NCBI GenBank assembly: GCA_038237625.1 | Contig: JBBRYM010000003.1 | Location: forward strand, 1-64,000 | DNA: 64,000 nt | Reading direction: 5' to 3' | Source of the DNA: JAWVFM01 sp038237625 | GTDB lineage: Bacteria > Actinomycetota > Thermoleophilia > Solirubrobacterales > 70-9 | Shown: piece after piece, positions 60,812 through 64,000 of the stretch | Layout of the letters: every line of letters starts with the position of its first letter | How positions within the stretch are numbered: position 1 is the stretch's first letter | The notes under the pieces: generated by a model | Told to the model about the DNA's origin: nothing | What the model saw: the letters and a program-made list of their open reading frames with translations, nothing else | Database searches by the model: none | Translations under genes and position numbers: made by a program

Positions 60812-61714
60812 TCAGGCACGTGGGTGGGCTCGTGCGTAGTCGCGGCGAAGGCGCCCCGGCTCGACCCGTGTGTACACCTGGGTCGTCGACACGCTCGAGT
60901 GGCCCAAAAGCTCCTGGATCGAGCGCAGGTCCGCCCCGCCCTCGAGCAGATGGGTTGCGAACGAGTGGCGCAGAACGTGTGGTGAAACACCGCCGGCGAT
61001 GGCCGCCTCGCGCACCCAGCGCTCGAGCCTGCGGCGAACGTCCGACGTGTGCAGGCGCCGGCCGCGGCGCGAGATAAAGAGCGCGGTTTCCTCAGGGCGC
61101 TCGGCCAGGGCGTGCCTGGCTGACTCCAGGTAGCGCCGCAGGGCCGCCTGGGCCGGCTCCCCCATCGGCACGACCCGCTCCTTCTTTCCCTTGCCGAAGA
61201 TCCTCACTGCCTCCGACTCGAAGTCGATGTCCTCCAGGTTGAGCCCGCAGACCTCCTCGGCGCGCATTCCGCAGGCGTACGTGAGCTCGAGCATCGCCCG
61301 GTCGCGCATCGCGAGCGGGTCCGATGCGGGAATCCGGTCGAGCAGGGTCGCGGCCTGGTCGGGCGAGAGCACCCGCGGCAGCCGCGATGCGCGCTTCGGA
61401 CTGGGCAAGAGCTCCGCCGGGTTCTGAGCCGCCACGCCGGTTCGGACCAGGTGCTCGCCGAAGCTTCGAATCGCCGCGAGCTTGCGCGCCACGCTGGCTC
61501 GCGCCAGGCGGCGCTCGGACAGCGCCGCCGCGTAGCCGCGGAGATCGCGGTAGGCGAGCTCACCCGGTTCACGGCCGCGCTCGGCCGCCCAGGCGATCAG
61601 CTCGCCGACATCACTGCCGTAGGCCCGAAGCGTGTGGCGCGAGACACCGCGCGTGGAGAGCTCCCTCTCAAACGAGGCATAGGCGTCGCTCCAGGCCTGC
61701 TCGGTCGCGTCCAT
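60812..61714 (-). CDS. XerC/XerD-type site-specific tyrosine recombinase
   Basis: 300 residues from ATG at 61714. Core-binding domain (YASFERELSTRGVSRHTLRAYGSDV) and catalytic domain with Arg in TYACGMRAEEVCGL, Lys in FGKGKKERVVP, HxxR in SPHVLRHSFATHLL, His in LGHSSVSTTQ and Tyr in QVYTRV. The LVRTGVAAQNPAELL linker is the XerC/D pattern. Resolves chromosome dimers at dif, probably. Confidence 0.92.
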   Translation of the reverse strand: MDATEQAWSDAYASFERELSTRGVSRHTLRAYGSDVGELIAWAAERGREPGELAYRDLRGYAAALSERRLARASVARKLAAIRSFGEHLVRTGVAAQNPAELLPSPKRASRLPRVLSPDQAATLLDRIPASDPLAMRDRAMLELTYACGMRAEEVCGLNLEDIDFESEAVRIFGKGKKERVVPMGEPAQAALRRYLESARHALAERPEETALFISRRGRRLHTSDVRRRLERWVREAAIAGGVSPHVLRHSFATHLLEGGADLRSIQELLGHSSVSTTQVYTRVEPGRLRRDYARAHPRA

Positions 61715-61771
61715 GGCGGGGAATTCGCCGGCGCGGCGGACACGCCTGCCGCTGCAAGCATGCAAACGCGC

Positions 61772-62860
61772 TCAGCCGATGTAGATGGGGGTGCCGAGGG
61801 GGACGCGGTCGTAGAGATCGATCACGTCCGGAATGAGCATTCGCACGCACCCGTGCGAGGCGGCACTGCCGATCGACGAGATCTCGTCGGTGCCGTGAAT
61901 TCCCGCGCCGTCGAAGAAGCCCATCCAGCGAGCTTTGATGGGATCGCTGGGCCCAGGAGGTATCACCTTGCCGGCCAGGTCCCCGGCCCACGCGCTGTCA
62001 GGCACATGCCACGACGGGTTGACCTGCTTGTCGTTGATGGTGTAGGTGCCGGCGGGAGTCTCAAGGCCCTGCATGCCGACCGCGATCGGATAGGTCTTCT
62101 CCAGCTTCAGGTTCTTCCACAGGCGCAGCTCGAAGTTCGTGCGGTCGATGGTGATGTAGGTGGGGTACTTGGCGGCGAGCTCGTCCGTGCTCACGGCGGG
62201 CTTGGTGCGTCTGACCGGAGCCCGGACGACGCGGCGCCCGTCGTTCGCGCCGATCTCGGCGTTCAGCTCGGAGCGGAGCTTGTCCTTGTCGAGGCTGATG
62301 CCGTCGTGGCCCGCAACGAGGTTGATCGACGAAGGGCCGGGCTCGACCGAGGCGTCGGTCGCCGCCTGGTCGATCTGCTCCGCGACGACGTCGATGAAGT
62401 CGTTGACGCCGCTATGCGAGTAGGTGACCTGGGCCGGGAGGTTGTCGAAGACGTCGTCCCCAGTCGCGTAGCGCCACAGCCGGCTTGGCAGGCTGCCCTG
62501 GCGGCTGGCCCTGTGAGCCGCGTCGATCATCGCCTGGAGGTCCGCCTGGACGTTCAGGTGCTTGGGACCGAGGATGTACTTCTTGCCCTCAAGCGTCACC
62601 GTCACCGGCGCCTCGAGCGGCTTCACGAGCTCGTTGCGAAGCTTTTGCTTCGCCTCGCTGTCGGTCAGCCCGCCGATGGGCACGCCCTCGACGCGGATCC
62701 CGTTGGCGATCTCGTCCGCCTTCGCCTGGTCCCAGGCGTACGCGGCGATCGCCGCCGCGATCAAAAGTGCAAGCGCACTGACCAGCGCGATCTGAACCCG
62801 ACGTCCCACGGAGGAAATTGTACGAGCGCCGTCCCCCGGCCCCCCGGGATCGCTCACCAC
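61772..62860 (-). CDS. L,D-transpeptidase with peptidoglycan-binding-like domain
   Basis: 362 residues. One N-terminal transmembrane helix (IALVSALALLIAAAIAAYAW), a PG_binding_4/VanW-type domain (about 55-190, IRVEGVPIGGLTDSEAKQKL), and the YkuD catalytic domain with the signature GIHGTDEISSIGSAASHGCVRM (catalytic His and Cys). It forms 3-3 crosslinks in peptidoglycan outside the membrane. Confidence 0.93.
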   Translation of the reverse strand: MVSDPGGPGDGARTISSVGRRVQIALVSALALLIAAAIAAYAWDQAKADEIANGIRVEGVPIGGLTDSEAKQKLRNELVKPLEAPVTVTLEGKKYILGPKHLNVQADLQAMIDAAHRASRQGSLPSRLWRYATGDDVFDNLPAQVTYSHSGVNDFIDVVAEQIDQAATDASVEPGPSSINLVAGHDGISLDKDKLRSELNAEIGANDGRRVVRAPVRRTKPAVSTDELAAKYPTYITIDRTNFELRLWKNLKLEKTYPIAVGMQGLETPAGTYTINDKQVNPSWHVPDSAWAGDLAGKVIPPGPSDPIKARWMGFFDGAGIHGTDEISSIGSAASHGCVRMLIPDVIDLYDRVPLGTPIYIG

Positions 62861-62890
62861 GGTGCAAAGCGGTTTGCGCCGCTGGATGGA

Positions 62891-63976
62891 CTAGAGGCTA
62901 GGTGGCTGGACCTCGGAGGTGGGCTCGCCGCTGGGTTCACGGCGCACGTTGGGGCTCCACCGCAGGAACTCCTCCACCTCGCGGTCATAGTGGAAGGCAT
63001 CGTCGGAGTCCCCAATGACCTTTCGCAGGCGCATGTGCTCAGCGAATCGCAGCACAGCCTCGCGCGACGTGAAGCCGTAGTCGAATCCGGTCGCCTTGTA
63101 AGCGCGATTGTCGAGGCCGCGCCCGAAGCGCAGCAGGTTCCACATCTCATCGGGAACCCGCAGGCCGAGGCGACGAAGTGGCTGCGCCACCAGTCCCGCT
63201 CCGAAGGGCGGCAGGATCGGCAGCGGCAACTTGCCCGCGAGGCTCGCGACCTCGCTCAGGGCGAGCACGCCGTCGGCGGCGACGTTGAAGACGCCCGGGA
63301 CGTCGCTGATGACAGCGTGCTCGAGGGCATGAACCACGTCGTCGGCATGCACGAACTGTGTGCGCGGGTCGAAGCCGAGGACCATCGGCAGGGCCGGCAG
63401 GCTGAGGATGCGCTCGTACGCCGTCTCGACGTCGCGACCCAGGACGTTCGCGCAGCGCAGGATCGTCACGAGCGCCCCCTGGCGGCGAGCTGCGTAGTCG
63501 CGCACCGCGCGCTCCGCCTCGACGATGTCGCGTTCGATGGCGAACCGTGGAGGGTGCTTACGCTCCATGTCCTCGGTGAAGAAAGCCGGATCGTCCTGCT
63601 CGCACCCGTACCAATGGGCCGAGCACTTGAAGACGAAGCGCTTGACGGGCGATTCGGGGCCGTCGCAGGCGGCGAGGATGTTCATCGTGTCGATGACGTT
63701 GTTCTCGTGAGCCTCACGCGGGGAGGCGGCGAAGGAGTTGACGACCAGCCGCGTGTCGACGACGGTGTCGATCTCGGCGGCACGAACGATCCGCGAGAGC
63801 AGCGAATGGTGGTTGGAGACCTTTACGTACTCCGTGCGCTCCAGCTCGCGGGTGGGCTCGCGCTCGTCAACGCCGATGATCGCCTCGGCCTGCTCGAAAC
63901 CCTCGAGCGCCTGGGCCAGGCGGCCGCCCCAATAGCTGGAGACGCCGGTGATCAGGATGCGGCGCCGCTCAGCCAA
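62891..63976 (-). CDS. SDR/epimerase-family protein with degenerate active site
   Basis: 361 residues. N-terminal Rossmann loop ILITGVSSYWGGRLA and extended-SDR strands (VKRFVFKCSAHWYGCEQ). At the place of the catalytic Tyr-x3-Lys the sequence is RFAIERDIVEAE, so both Tyr and Lys are replaced; the Ser/Thr position (KCSA) is also atypical. It may bind nucleotide-sugar or cofactor without standard dehydrogenase chemistry. Only 24 bases remain beyond its start. Confidence 0.82.
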   Translation of the reverse strand: MAERRRILITGVSSYWGGRLAQALEGFEQAEAIIGVDEREPTRELERTEYVKVSNHHSLLSRIVRAAEIDTVVDTRLVVNSFAASPREAHENNVIDTMNILAACDGPESPVKRFVFKCSAHWYGCEQDDPAFFTEDMERKHPPRFAIERDIVEAERAVRDYAARRQGALVTILRCANVLGRDVETAYERILSLPALPMVLGFDPRTQFVHADDVVHALEHAVISDVPGVFNVAADGVLALSEVASLAGKLPLPILPPFGAGLVAQPLRRLGLRVPDEMWNLLRFGRGLDNRAYKATGFDYGFTSREAVLRFAEHMRLRKVIGDSDDAFHYDREVEEFLRWSPNVRREPSGEPTSEVQPPSL

Positions 63977-64000
63977 ACCACACCGACTTTCGCTTGGCCA

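Overview
The window is high-GC chromosomal DNA from an actinobacterium, most likely class Thermoleophilia (Solirubrobacterales-like). The grounds are the GTG/TTG starts, the gene order infC-rpmI-rplT-SPOUT methylase-pheS-pheT-argC-argJ-argB-argD (conserved across Actinomycetota), a WhiG/FliA-type sigma factor, a BTAD/AfsR-type regulator and SpoIIE/STAS signalling. The taxon is inferred from content; no 16S or marker comparison was possible.

Left part (1-14.4 kb): the end of a sortase, then a long minus-strand block for translation and arginine synthesis: thrS, infC-rpmI-rplT, a SPOUT rRNA methylase, pheST and argCJBD. Most junctions from the methylase to argB are 4-8 base overlaps. A -10 element just downstream of thrS precedes a tiny leaderless ORF (MKGTTTTRRR) ahead of infC. 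A secreted DUF5995-like gene and tRNA-Val(GAC) follow.

14.4-31.7 kb: an NfeD-like protein; a lipoprotein with a two-ATPase/one-permease (MacB/FtsX-type) ABC exporter; a frameshifted cupredoxin lipoprotein; an OmpR-type two-component pair with a small secreted acidic protein; tRNA-Cys(GCA) with a partial duplicate 0.9 kb away; then metabolic singletons (cupin, penicillin-acylase-like Ntn hydrolase, haloalkane-dehalogenase-like hydrolase, tautomerase, GNAT, YjbR, DHA2 exporter).

31.8-44.45 kb: DUF899 protein, CrtI/PYROXD2-like flavoprotein, an unknown protein, two STAS proteins and a GAF-PP2C-HATPase regulator; then a class III adenylate cyclase and three tandem multi-spanning proteins whose 3' ends are nearly identical; divergent from these is a large BTAD-ATPase-TPR regulator.

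44.457-55.941 kb: an 11.5 kb genomic island inserted in tRNA-Gly(GCC), bounded by a 46-bp perfect direct repeat of the tRNA 3' half. It carries a tyrosine integrase, an excisionase-like HTH protein and a replication-relaxation protein with an origin-like repeat region, two secreted proteins, a GIY-YIG protein, a tail-anchored protein, a truncated second integrase, and a three-gene cargo with two restriction-endonuclease-like proteins. That cargo is the best candidate here for an undescribed defence system. A fossil 3' half of a CAT-anticodon tRNA with its terminator lies inside the island, so it appears composite.

55.9-64 kb: housekeeping genes resume: a carboxymuconolactone-decarboxylase-like protein, an RNase HI-like protein, a zinc-ribbon protein, an EF-G-like GTPase, a WhiG/FliA-type sigma factor, a XerC/D recombinase, an L,D-transpeptidase and a degenerate SDR protein.
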